Below are positions 17,084-25,849 of a DNA stretch of 33,163 nt, one piece after another (positions within the stretch are counted from its first letter, which is position 1; the number at the start of each line of letters is the position of its first letter). The notes below the pieces were generated by a model, which was not told the origin of the DNA, searched no databases, and worked only from the letters and a program-made list of their open reading frames with translations. This DNA is from Prorocentrum cordatum (lineage: Eukaryota > Sar > Dinophyceae > Prorocentrales > Prorocentraceae): positions 373,001 to 406,163 of the forward strand of contig CAUYUJ010014180.1 in assembly GCA_963575745.1 (NCBI GenBank). Reading direction: 5' to 3'. Both the position numbers and the translations under genes were made by a program.

Positions 17084-20000
17084 GTGGCGGATTCGCTTGA
17101 GGACCGCCAGGGGCGGCTGTATCGCTGGATTCGCGGCGGCGGCAACATGGGCGCTGAGCTCGTGCCTGCTGGTGGGTCTGGCGGGGAAGCTCCTGGCAGC
17201 CGCCCGCGGTTGCTCGCCTTGCAGGGCGGCCCTGCGGCGCGCCTGCGGCGCTACGAGGGGCCGCGGAAGGCGATCTGGCAGGCTCCGCCCGCCCCTCCAG
17301 TCGCGGAGGAGTGGCTGCAGGAGCTCGATGGCCCCCCGCCATTCCCGGACCGGACCCCCTGGACAGCAGGGATGGTCGGCTGGCTGCTGCGGCGAATGTC
17401 AAAGCGGAAGAAGCCAGGGCTGGACGCTTGGGCTGTCGGCGAGCTCCGGCTGCTGCCTGCCGAGCTGCACGGGTGGATCGCCGACCTGTTCGAGGAGGTG
17501 GAGGCCCGCGGCGAGCGGCCGCGCGAGCTCGCCGAAGCGGAGGGCCTGCTGCTCCCGAAGCCTGGTGGCGGCCAAGGCCCGCTGGAGCGCCGGCCGATCT
17601 GGCTCCTCCCGATTCTTCATCGGCTTTGGGCGGCAGGGCGTGCCCGTCTCTTCGCGCAGTGGCGCTGCTCTCGGGAGGGGGATTCCTGGCGGCGCGGCGC
17701 AGAGGAGCAGGCATGGGAGCTAGCCTTGGAGCTCGAGGCCGCCGATGCCCTGCCCGAGGAGGTCGTCGGTGCAGCCCTCGACTGGAGCAAAGCGTACGAC
17801 CAGGTGGACTTGGGGACGCTCCCGGTTCTGCCGGCGCGGGCGGGGGCCCCGCCGTGGCTCGCCCGCCCAGCCCTGCGCGCCTACGGAGCCCGCCGCCGGG
17901 TGCGCGTCGACAGCGCCATCGGGGAGCCCTGGGCGCCTTCGCGCGGCCTGCTGCCAGGTTGTCCGCTCGCCGCGTTCGTGCTGGGGGTGCTGACCCGGCC
18001 TTGGGCTCGCCGCGCCGCGAGGTTGGGCGACCTGCTTCGCTTGCGGGTGTATGTCGACGACTTCACCCCGTGGGCCCGCGTGGCCGCCGACCGCGCTGAC
18101 GAGGCGGCGGAGGAGCTCGAGCAGGCGCTGCGGACGACAGACGCCTTCGAGACGGCAATGGGGCGGAGGCTCAACCGGACGAAAAGCCGCCAATACGCAA
18201 GCCGCCAGGCGTTGCGACAGTGGCTGCAGGAGAAGTCCCCAGGCATCCAGGCGCGCGCGGATTTCAAGGACCTTGGGGTCATCGCGACTGCCGGCAGGGC
18301 GCGCCGCTGCGCCGTCTCCGCCGGCCGGCTGGTCGTCGCGCAGGGCCGATTTGCCAGACTCGGCCGGCTGCCCGTCAGTTTTCGCCAGCGCTGCGTGCTG
18401 GGCGCCGCCGCGGGCACTGCTGCGGGCCTTTGCGGCGCGGCCTGCGGACGCCCCCCGGCGCGCGAGTTGGCCGGGCTTCGCGCCGCCGCACGGCGTGCCG
18501 CCTGCCGGGGCGGGTTCCGGGCGGCTGCGGAGATCGTGTTCGGCGTCTTGGCACCGACCTGGCGGCTGGACCCGGCGGCGGTGACGATCATCGCGCCGCT
18601 GTGGCAGGTCGTCAAAGCCATGCGGAAGCGCCGATTCCCAGCGGAGCTCTGGAGGCGAGCCGCTGGCGCCATGGCCGCGGGGCACGGCCGCGGCTTTGGC
18701 CCAGTGGACGCGGCGATCCGGAGCTTGGCGGAGTTGCAGTTGGGGGCCGATGTCGAGTGCTGGACTGGTGTGGCCACCTCGCCTGGCGGCTGGCGCCCGG
18801 CCGACCGCGCCCTGCCCGACACGCGCGCGGTTCTCCTCCGTGCTTGGGCAGCCCGCGAGGCCCGTGAGGTGGCAGGGCGGCGCGCCAGCTTTCGACACCT
18901 AGACACTGGAATCGACAGGTGGGCAACCAGGCGGCTCCTCGAAGGCGGGGAGCTGGCGGCCGACGCCGCGGGGGCCCTCCGCGCCGTGCTCACTGGAAAC
19001 GTCGTCACGGAAGCGGTGGCGGCGAAATGGGGGCGCCCTGCGGCATGCCCGCACTGCGGCGCGGCGTGCGACGACTTCGAGCACCGCTTCTGGGCTTGTC
19101 CCTGCTGGGAACCCGCGCGCGCCGCCGCGCTGGTCCCCGAGGGCTTTGCCCGCGCCGAGGCGCGCGCGCGGCTGCCGGCCCAGACGTCGCTCACCGGGGT
19201 GTTGCCCCAGCACCCGCAGCTGGCTGCGCTGGCGGACCAGGCGCACTGGCCGCTGCCGCGCCCAGCCCTGCAGGCCCGCGCTGCTGAGCCACCCCGGGCG
19301 CGCGCTTGGACGGACGGTGGCTGCGTGCACCCCACCGACCCCCTCCTCGCTAGGGCAGGGTGGGGGGTGGTGCTGGACCAGGGCGCTGGCCGTCAGGAGC
19401 ACCGCGGGCCTGTCGACGGCACGCAGACCGCGCAGCGCGCCGAGCTCACGGCAGCGGTGCATGCCGTCAGCCTGGCAGGCGGCGCCGTCGAGATAGTGAC
19501 CGATTCTCGCTTCGTCAGCAACGGCGTCGCGGCGATCAAGGCCGGGGCGTCCACCGAGGATTGGGCCCGCGCAGACCTGTGGGGGTTGATCGTTCCTCAC
19601 TGCCGCAGCGACGCGCTAGCCGCGCGATGGATTAAGGGGCACCTTGACGCCGCGGAGGCCCAGGCACGAGGTGTGTCGCCAGAGGACGGCTCCGGCAACG
19701 CCGCGGCCGACCGCCTCGCCGGGGTGGCAGCCGAGGCCCGGCTGCCTCCGCTGGCGCTGCGCCAGGGGCGCGAGCTGCAGCTGATCGCGCTCATGGCCGT
19801 GCAGCGCGTTCTCGCCGCGGTGGAGCTCGCGGCGCTCAAGGCCAACCACGGGCATGGCCCTGGAGGCCCGCGCGTGCGGCGGCGCTGGACGCAGGCGGGG
19901 CATCGCCGCCGCCGCGTGCCCCGCGTGGCGATCGACGCCGCGGTTGCGGCCGCGGTGGCCCCAGAGGCGGAGCAGGGACAGGCGCGCGCGGCGCCAGGCC

Positions 20001-20281
20001 CAGGGGCGGCCGCCGCGGCGAGGGCGCTGTTCGCCTGCAGCGCTTGGCGGGGACACGTCGCCTCCCAGGGGCCCGCTTGGGTGGCCTGCATGGCGTGCGG
20101 GTGCTGGGCCCCGCGCTGGGAGCGCCTCGCGGGCCGCCCGTGCAGCGGATGGGCGCCGCACCTGCCCCCGCGGGCGGCCGGCCTGCTGCTCCTGGATGCC
20201 CCGCGCGCCGGGGGCCGCGAGGTGGCGTGGCGGGCGGCTGTGCGACGGCGCCTGCTGGAGCGCCCGGGCGCGCCAGACTAA
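17084..20281 (+). CDS. LINE ORF2 C-terminal part: reverse transcriptase and RNase H
   Basis: One open frame of 1065 residues in which the catalytic sites are intact. The reverse transcriptase has KKPGLDAWAVGELRLLP (about 109), motif A ALDWSKAYDQVD with Asp233, motif B PSRGLLPGCPLAAF (about 285-298) and motif C YVDD at 323-326. A Cys-His cluster, CPHCGAACDDFEHRFWACPC, starts at Cys655. RNase H type I follows with TDGG (Asp744), QRAEL (Glu787), VTDSRF (Asp807), WIKGH and GNAAADRL (Asp876). A C-terminal extension ends with a second zinc-like cluster, WVACMACGCW and RPCSGW. It would copy LINE RNA at the nicked target and remove the RNA strand. The first Met is internal to the original ORF2: an upstream frameshift separates it from the endonuclease, so this is a domain-level coding unit rather than a true start. 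TAA overlaps the TAATTAGT repeat. Confidence 0.9.
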   Translation: MADSLEDRQGRLYRWIRGGGNMGAELVPAGGSGGEAPGSRPRLLALQGGPAARLRRYEGPRKAIWQAPPAPPVAEEWLQELDGPPPFPDRTPWTAGMVGWLLRRMSKRKKPGLDAWAVGELRLLPAELHGWIADLFEEVEARGERPRELAEAEGLLLPKPGGGQGPLERRPIWLLPILHRLWAAGRARLFAQWRCSREGDSWRRGAEEQAWELALELEAADALPEEVVGAALDWSKAYDQVDLGTLPVLPARAGAPPWLARPALRAYGARRRVRVDSAIGEPWAPSRGLLPGCPLAAFVLGVLTRPWARRAARLGDLLRLRVYVDDFTPWARVAADRADEAAEELEQALRTTDAFETAMGRRLNRTKSRQYASRQALRQWLQEKSPGIQARADFKDLGVIATAGRARRCAVSAGRLVVAQGRFARLGRLPVSFRQRCVLGAAAGTAAGLCGAACGRPPARELAGLRAAARRAACRGGFRAAAEIVFGVLAPTWRLDPAAVTIIAPLWQVVKAMRKRRFPAELWRRAAGAMAAGHGRGFGPVDAAIRSLAELQLGADVECWTGVATSPGGWRPADRALPDTRAVLLRAWAAREAREVAGRRASFRHLDTGIDRWATRRLLEGGELAADAAGALRAVLTGNVVTEAVAAKWGRPAACPHCGAACDDFEHRFWACPCWEPARAAALVPEGFARAEARARLPAQTSLTGVLPQHPQLAALADQAHWPLPRPALQARAAEPPRARAWTDGGCVHPTDPLLARAGWGVVLDQGAGRQEHRGPVDGTQTAQRAELTAAVHAVSLAGGAVEIVTDSRFVSNGVAAIKAGASTEDWARADLWGLIVPHCRSDALAARWIKGHLDAAEAQARGVSPEDGSGNAAADRLAGVAAEARLPPLALRQGRELQLIALMAVQRVLAAVELAALKANHGHGPGGPRVRRRWTQAGHRRRRVPRVAIDAAVAAAVAPEAEQGQARAAPGPGAAAAARALFACSAWRGHVASQGPAWVACMACGCWAPRWERLAGRPCSGWAPHLPPRAAGLLLLDAPRAGGREVAWRAAVRRRLLERPGAPD

Positions 20282-20294
20282 TTAGTTAATTAGT
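20279..20294 (+). repeat. TAATTAGT x2 at the LINE stop codon
   Basis: Two perfect 8-bp units include the ORF2 stop. AT-rich DNA here stands out against GC-rich surroundings. It could be a 3' recognition signal of the LINE; that is inference. Confidence 0.6.
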
Positions 20295-20371
20295 TGCGCG
20301 GCGGCCGCTTTGGGCTGCCGCTGGCCCCTCGCGCTCGCCGGGGCGCGCTGCTGTGCTTTCTTGTTTCCCCG

Positions 20372-20467
20372 CCTCCTCCTCCTCCTCCTCCTCCTCCTCC
20401 TCCTCCTCCTCCTCCTCCTCCTCCTCCTCCTCCTCCTCCTCCTCCTCCTCCTCCTCCTCCTCCTCCT
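20372..20467. repeat. (CTC)n microsatellite
   Basis: About 32 near-perfect CTC triplets, within the proposed 3' untranslated region of the LINE. Confidence 0.95.
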
Positions 20468-20544
20468 TCCTCGTTTCCGGCTTCTCTGCGCTCTGTTGTC
20501 ACCCGTTCTCGCCGCTGGGCCCCCCTACGGATGGTAGTGTGCGT

Positions 20545-20551
20545 CCCTGCC

Positions 20552-20584
<33 letters not shown>

Positions 20585-20590
20585 GCGCGC

Positions 20591-20629
<39 letters not shown>

Positions 20630-20632
20630 TTT
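20545..20632. repeat. (TGCG)n microsatellite
   Basis: About 20 TGCG tetramers interrupted by a GCGCGCGCGC run. It resembles the right end of the array left of the LINE at 13700-13750. Confidence 0.9.
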
Positions 20633-20879
20633 TTCATCCGCCAGCGCAATCGCTCTGCCTAGCCGCCGACGCAAAAAAATACAGCCTAGAAAGGGAGGAA
20701 ACGGCGTGGGCTCGCTTGCAAACGTGGTTCAGGTCCTGGCGCGGGGGGGAATTGGGCGCGCACGAAAAGGAAACGGAAGGCAGGCAAAGGATGCGGAGCT
20801 GCATGGTGCGACCAGATGATCGGCGCGAGAGAATGTGTGGCTGGCCCGCGGACGTGCTGGGCTAGTGCGGAGGAGAAAG

Positions 20880-21110
20880 GGACGATCCGTGGCAGCGGCC
20901 TTCACGGGAGGCAGAGGCACACCCGTCCCCCACCGCACAGCAATACTGAGGACTGCTGAGGAAGAGAAGGGAAGCTGTGGCGGGAGCCTTGACGGGATGC
21001 GGCGGGGCGCCTGTCCCCAGGGGAGGAGAGAAGGAGCCGTGGCGGCAGCCTTGACGGGATGCAGCGGGAGGAGGTGTCGGGCTATGGCGGAGGCCTTGGC
21101 GGGGTGAGCG
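20880..21110. repeat. Degenerate GCAGCCTTGACGGGATGC repeat
   Basis: GTGGCAGCGGCCTTCACGGGA, GTGGCGGGAGCCTTGACGGG, GTGGCGGCAGCCTTGACGGG and ATGGCGGAGGCCTTGGCGGG occur in order at about 20889, 20978, 21039 and 21083, separated by variable purine-rich spacers. Confidence 0.65.
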
Positions 21111-22180
21111 CAGAGGCAGAGCACTCAGAGGAGTGCTGAGGAAGTGCCGCCAGAACGGCGTCGCAGTGGGTGCGGGCGAGGGCCGCGGCTCCCACGGCGG
21201 CGGCAAAGGGGCATCGCTTCGGCGTCAGGAGGGCCGCTGGCGAGGCTGGGTGCGGCATGCCGAAGCCCACCCACATTTGGCGACCCGCTGGAGCGCAAGG
21301 GCGCACTAGCTGCCACACGTGCCCCCCCCCCCCCAAAAAAAAAACACAAAAAAAGTGAGGGTGAGGCAAGCCGCCGCGGCAGCGCGCTGCGGCTGGAGCT
21401 CTGCGCCAGATGCTGGCGCTCGAGGCGCTGCTAAGAAAAAGTTGTGAGTCACTCCCTCCTTTCCCCCTCCTCCCTCCTTCTGCCTGCATGGGCGGCCAGC
21501 ACGCGTACGAGCGCTGCGCCCGCCTCCATGGAGCGCGCAGGCCCGTGGGGCAAAGCCCTCCGATCTGATTTTCGTCCATCCGCAGCCGCAGAGCTCCGAC
21601 CCTTTTCGGAGACCTGTCCTTTTGTCCGCGATCTATGCTTGATGGTCCCAGGGCCCGAGAGCAGCCCTGGGAGCCCAAATGAGGGGAGGACGCCGAGATT
21701 CCTCCCGTGCGCGGGCCCCCAGGGAGGGGGTGTGGGAGCGGGGCCAAGCACCGCGCTAAGCAGCCCGCGGCTAGGCCTCCGAAGGCACGTATGCTCGTGC
21801 TGCCGTCTGGCTCTCCGGATGTGCTGCAGCTGAACGTCGGGCAGGCCCGCCAGCAGGCTGGCCTCAGCCTTTGGCTACACACGCAAGAGCAACCCTGCGC
21901 AGGGCCCTTGCGTCATTTTTGCCCTCTGGAGGTCGGCCTCGGGCTTCAAGGCCGTCAAAACACTACTCGGGATGAAAAAGGGGCCCTGGGGAAGGAGTCC
22001 AGAGGTCCCGGGGGCCCACGCATCGAAAAAATCGAAGCGCCAGATGTATGGCGTTGGTGCGCGGCGTGCCCATCGCTGCATGAGATGCGACAGTGGCAGC
22101 CTGCGGGCCTGCGCGCTGGAAGTGTGCACCCCCCCCCTGCGCCCCTTGGAAAGCCGCGCACCAGGAAGTCACTCCGGCAA
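21111..22180. other. Unassigned stretch
   Basis: No gene could be supported. A poly-C then poly-A run is at about 21321-21348. Frames of up to about 280 codons cross it on both strands without recognisable domains or codon logic. Short CCCAGGGCC inverted blocks occur near 21648-21690. Confidence 0.4.
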
Positions 22181-22260
22181 GGGGTCACTCAGCTCTGGCG
22201 ACCGCTCGGAGCGATCCGGGCACCCCTAAAACGCTCTCGGCGAGGCGCCGCGGCTGCAAC
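22181..22260 (+). repeat. Dispersed CGGGCAC-CGCTCTCGGCGAGGC repeat, copy 1
   Basis: GGGTCACTCAGCTCTGG, CGATCCGGGCAC and AACGCTCTCGGCGAGGCGC match the same order at 27849-27930, same orientation, about 75 bp. The identity of the parent element is unknown. Confidence 0.6.
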
Positions 22261-22787
22261 GCAGGAAAACCCACAGGAGCCCACGAAACTTTCCGAAAAC
22301 GCTCCGCCGAACGGCCACGCGCACCAGAGGTCACACTTCTTGCGTGTGGCCGCAGGCCTGCCCAGTGCGCTCGCCGCGCTCCGCCGACGCGCCCCTCAGC
22401 ACCACCGAGGCCTCGGCGTACTGCTCGCCCCCGGGGTTGTGCGAGGCGACTCCCGTCCCTGCCGGCTGCGCGCCGAAGGGGGGGGGGGGGCAGGGCCAGG
22501 GCGACTGCCCTCTGAGGACGGAGGCGTAAGACGAAGCCAGGACGGGGACAGAATCGAACCGGGATAAACCAGGGATGTCTGAGACCCAGCGGTTCTGGAG
22601 GTTGCATCGGACGCCGCGGCCGTTCCACGTTCCAGAGCGGTCCACAAAACGCTCTGGAGCGCTTTATCCCGGTCCTGGGCCCGCCTGAAGTTGGCTTCCA
22701 AGAAAGATCTCGGGCGACGCCAACCGTGCATCGGACCAGTTCCATACCCACTTCCGCGCGTGCTGGCGCGCGCGGCAGCGCACATCT

Positions 22788-22975
22788 AGAAGACGAAGAG
22801 GAAGAAGCCGAAGAAGAAGAAGAAGGAATGTACTAATAAGAACAGTATTAATAATACGACTAGAAAGACGAAGAAGACGAAGAAGACGAATAAGAGGAAA
22901 CATAAGAAATAATAAGAAGAGGCGTAACGAGAAGAAATAGAAGGCAAAGAAGAAGAAGAGGATGGACAATATGAA
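22788..22975. repeat. GAA/GAC-rich purine tract
   Basis: AAGAAGAAG and GACGAAGAAGACG triplet runs mixed with AATAATAAG make an unusually AT-rich, purine-rich island. No gene is seen. Confidence 0.75.
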
Positions 22976-22996
22976 TAATCGTTATAAAGACAATGA

Positions 22997-23284
22997 CACC
23001 CTTGCGACAGAAGACCCTAATCGAGCCTTGCACAGTTCATGATGGGGGTCACCATGGGATGGGGATCTGCGGTGGGGCACAATAAGGAGCCACGATGGAG
23101 GACACGATGGGGGGCGTGAGAGACATTCGATAGAACCCTTCACCCTTGCGACAGAAGACCCTAAACGAGCCTTACACAGTTCACGATGGGGGTCACCATG
23201 GGATGGGGAGCTACGGTAGGGCACAATAAGGGGCCACGATGGAGGACACGATGGGGGGCGTGAGAGACATTCGAATGAACCCTT
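22997..23284. repeat. 144-bp tandem duplication
   Basis: CACCCTTGCGACAGAAGACC begins at 22997 and again at 23141, and the two 144-bp units are nearly identical (CATGGGATGGGGA, GGGGGGCGTGAGAGACATTCG in both). On the minus strand it lies immediately downstream of the stop codon of the WCC gene, so it would be its 3' untranslated or downstream region. Confidence 0.9.
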
Positions 23285-23859
23285 ACAGACAAGGTGTTGA
23301 AGGAAAAACTGTCGGAGGTCCAGACGGACTTCTCGGATCGGCGCTGGACCGTATTCTCTGGTGCGCGGAGCGCGCCAGGGCCTGCCCGATCTGCGCAGCC
23401 CGTCAGCCTGTGCAGCACGACTGCTCCTGCTCGCAGCACCAGCGCAGCTTCTCGGGCGACCAGCCCTCCGCGCAGCTGGACTGGCCGGACGTGCAGTCGA
23501 AGGGGGCTTCGTCGGCCTCTGAGCATCGTTCAGCCGACCTCCATCCCCACTGGCATGGCCTTGACCCCACTGGCCGGCTTACCATCCTGGGTGGGGATAT
23601 CTGCTGTTTCCTTCGGATTGCGCGGGACCAGTCCCCACCTGGGAGGGTGGGCTGGTGGGGCTTGGATACCATGGCCCAGTGGGGATGGGGATCGGTTAGA
23701 CGACGCTGAGCCTCGCCCCCGCTCGAGTCTGCGCTGCGGTCGCAGCCCCTCTGCGCCTGCTCGCAGCACCACCGCTTCTGGTCCGCCGTCCAGGCATCCT
23801 GCCACTCGGACCACCCGGCCTCGCAGTCGAAGAGGGGGTCGAGGTAGCCGCGAGATCTT
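23284..23859 (-). CDS. WCC-motif protein, 3' exons
   Basis: Three minus-strand exons join in frame: 23859-23712 (after GCTGCTCAG; donor GAG/GCTCAG), 23516-23408 (after CTCAGAG; donor ACAG/GCTGAC) and 23309-23284 (after CCGACAG, ending TAA). Exon 1 encodes FDCEAGWSEWQDAW, then KRWCCEQAQRGC. Exon 2 encodes FDCTSGQSSCAEGWSPEK, then LRWCCEQEQSCC. The spacing DC-x(11-13)-W-x(7)-WCC-x(5)-C is repeated once per exon and recurs, in my recollection, in many dinoflagellate proteins of unknown function, probably as a disulphide-stabilised extracellular module. Both introns use GC donors, which dinoflagellates tolerate. Upstream exons were not found; another GCTCAG acceptor precedes exon 1, so the gene continues above 23859. 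Both introns are foldback elements. Confidence 0.65.
23310..23407. mobile_element. Foldback element family II, copy 3, as an intron
   Basis: The plus strand 23312-23351 (GTCGGAGGTCCAGACGGACT, then TCTCGGATCGGCGCTGGACC) matches the left arm of the element at 10301. The rest is shortened, with GCGCGGAGCGCGCC as an inner palindrome. The predicted 98-bp intron (donor GC, acceptor CCGACAG) is the element, and, as at 10302-10508, it lies a few codons before the stop. Confidence 0.65.
23517..23711. mobile_element. Foldback element family III, as an intron
   Basis: Inverted arms at 23533-23560 and 23669-23695 both read CCGA(C/T)C(T/C)CCATCCCCACTGG followed by a CATGG block from the outside inward. 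They fill the 195-bp intron separating the two WCC exons. GCTCAG occurs at the donor (minus strand GAGGCTCAG) and at the acceptor (GATGCTCAGAG), a possible short target-site duplication that supplies both splice sites. Confidence 0.65.
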
Positions 23860-24284
23860 CTGAGCAGCTCTCTCCCCGTGTCCTGGGGGGGCGCACTCTG
23901 CGCGTCGGGGCTGGGGTGTGTGGCACCACGGCCTGTGGCGTCATGTCTTGTGGCAACCTACGCAGAGGGGGGGGGGGGGGGGGGGCACATCTCGAACGGT
24001 CTGGGCAGCGTTTGTCGTGTAGGTCGTCTCTCCAGACGTTGGTCGAACAGAGGAAACAATTATCCTGGCGAGGGGCCCAACCACGTGCGGGTGTGAGCAC
24101 CGCAAGACAAGTGGAAACTAAAGGAAGGGCCTAGCAAAAGGACAAGGGCGCGCGTGGGAAGGCGTGGGAAGGACGGAGCAACGTTGCCGGTGGGGTCGCA
24201 AAGGACAATCATTACGTGTTGCATCTGGATGTAATCCGTTACAGGTGGTCTGTGTGAAAGTCGGCACGGCCCTGGGGGGCAGAA

Positions 24285-25172
24285 GGCGGCGAGGCCTTTG
24301 GTGGAGCCCCTATGGGGCCACGAAGCGTGGGAGGAGTGTGCAGAAATGGGCGCGTTCACGCATGAGAGTCCTGCCACTGGGGCCTTCGGTGGGGCCCCAT
24401 GTGGGGCGACGAAATGTGTGAGAGGTGCGCCGACATGGGCGCGCTCACGCATGCGAGACCTGCCACTGGGGCCTTCGGAGGAGCGCAATACAGGGCGACA
24501 AAGCGTGTGAGGGGTATGCCGAAATGGGCGCGCTCACGCATGCGATTCCTGCAACGGGGCCTTCGGTGGAGCCCCCGTATTGGGCCACGAAGCGTGTGGA
24601 CCAGGTATGCGAACGCAGCCACTGGGGCCTTCGGTGGAGCCCCCATATGGGGCCGCGAATCTTGTGAGGGGTGCGCCGAAATTGCGTGGATAAGGCATGC
24701 AAACGCAGCCTCTGGGACCTTTGATGGAGCTCCCGATGGGGCCGCGAAACGCGTGAGGGGTACGCCGACGAGGTGTGGAGAAGGTATGCAAACGCAGCCT
24801 GGACTTCAGTAAAGCTCCCTGTGGGGCCACGGAGCGCAAGAGTGAGCTAAAATGGTACGGAGAAGGCACGCAAACGCAGCCACTGGGGCTCTGAGTGGAG
24901 CTCCCTATGGGGCCACGAGACGTGTGAGGGGTGCGCCGAAATTGCGCGGACCAGGTATGCGAAGGCGGCCACTGGAGCCTTCGGTGGAGCTCCCCATGGG
25001 GCCACGAAACGTGTGAGGGGTGCGCCGACATGGTGTGGCCCATGTATGCGAACCCAGCCACTGGGGCATTCGGCGGGGCTCCCTATGGGGCCGCGAATGC
25101 GCCGAAATTGTGCGGACCAGGTATGTGAACGCAGCCACTGGGGTCTTGGGTGGAGCTCCCTATGCCGAAATT
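24285..25172. repeat. 89-90 bp minisatellite, about 11 copies
   Basis: Units anchored on CCACTGGGGCCTTCGGTGG start near 24285, 24374, 24463, 24552, 24619, 24709, 24799, 24880, 24969, 25058 and 25135. Most steps are 89-90 bp, with shorter steps of 67, 77 and 81. Each unit continues GGGGCCACGAA(A/G)CGTGTGAGGGGTGCGCCGA. The period is close to a multiple of three, so both strands show long repeat frames, but frames shift between units and I do not regard it as coding. Confidence 0.9.
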
Positions 25173-25264
25173 AACATGCGTAACGCGGCAGCAAGAGCAG
25201 GAGGAGGGAGGAGGGGGGAGCGAGGAGGGGCAAGATGGCCGGGAAAGCCGCGTCAACATGAACG

Positions 25265-25398
25265 CTCGGAGATCCGCGCGGATCTCTCGGATCAGCGCTA
25301 GACCGCCTTTCCTGGCGGCGCAAGGCGCGCCAGGAGCGGCGCCAGCGGCGCCGCCAGGGGGGTGCACCACCGACCGAGGAAATCCGCGCGGACCTAAG
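25265..25398. mobile_element. Foldback element family II, copy 2
   Basis: The left arm CTCGGAGATCCGCGCGGATC then TCTCGGATCAGCGCT opposes the right arm, whose reverse complement is CTTAGGTCCGCGCGGATTTC then CTCGGTCGG. Between them, GCCAGGAGCGGCGCCAGCGG-type palindromic DNA corresponds to the interior of the other copies. No flanking exons were recognised. Confidence 0.6.
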
Positions 25399-25849
25399 AA
25401 AAAGGTGCCGCAAACAACGCCTGCACTCAGGAGCTCGTACCTACGATCTTGAACAATTGGACTGGTGTCGGGGTCTGGAGGTGCCCGCCCGGGGCCGTCC
25501 TTAGGGCGCCTTGTGGCCGCCCCGTGCGCCGGGTGTGCTTGGCTGGGGTTCGCCTGGTGCCCGCTCTTGGCAGCCCGTGGGCACCTCGTGGCCGCCACGG
25601 CCCGTTCGCTGGGCGCACCAGGGGGCACACAGCCAGCACCACGTGGACTGCATCACATCCGCCACCGCGCCACTGGGCACGGAGTGGGCGGGTCCTCGGG
25701 TCCTTTGCCCAATCCCTGAAGCCTCTGTCCTCCTGCCTGAGGAGTCTGTAAGGGGGCCAGGCCCAGAATTCACAAATCTCCTGGGGTCTGCTGCGTGCTC
25801 CCTGGGCTCCGGGACGGCTTTCCGCATGACTGGTTTCGGATCCAAGAAT

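Larger units (their letters stand above)
13759..20538 (+). mobile_element. Trans-spliced LINE retrotransposon, near full length
   Basis: The element runs from a spliced leader to a 3' untranslated region with a CTC microsatellite. Order: leader and two relicts (13760-13811), ORF1 (13884-15221), duplicated GEAxxPGP module (15204-15850), APE endonuclease (15810-16560, frameshifted), reverse transcriptase, zinc knuckle and RNase H (17084-20281), TAATTAGT twice, (CTC)n, end near 20538. GTGCGCCCCTGCC at 13746-13758 and GTGCGTCCCTGCC at 20539-20551 are a candidate target-site duplication, and GTGC-type microsatellite flanks both sides as if one array had been split. Endonuclease damage means this copy is probably not autonomous. 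Confidence 0.75.

Noticed and set aside
22480-22640. Possible tRNA on the minus strand, from a GGTTCGATTC box
   Set aside because: The bases around the loop do not form a T-arm (CCCGG against CTGTC), and no acceptor or anticodon stem fits.
24285-25172. CRISPR-like array
   Set aside because: The whole 89-90 bp unit repeats without unique spacers, and the sequence is eukaryotic.
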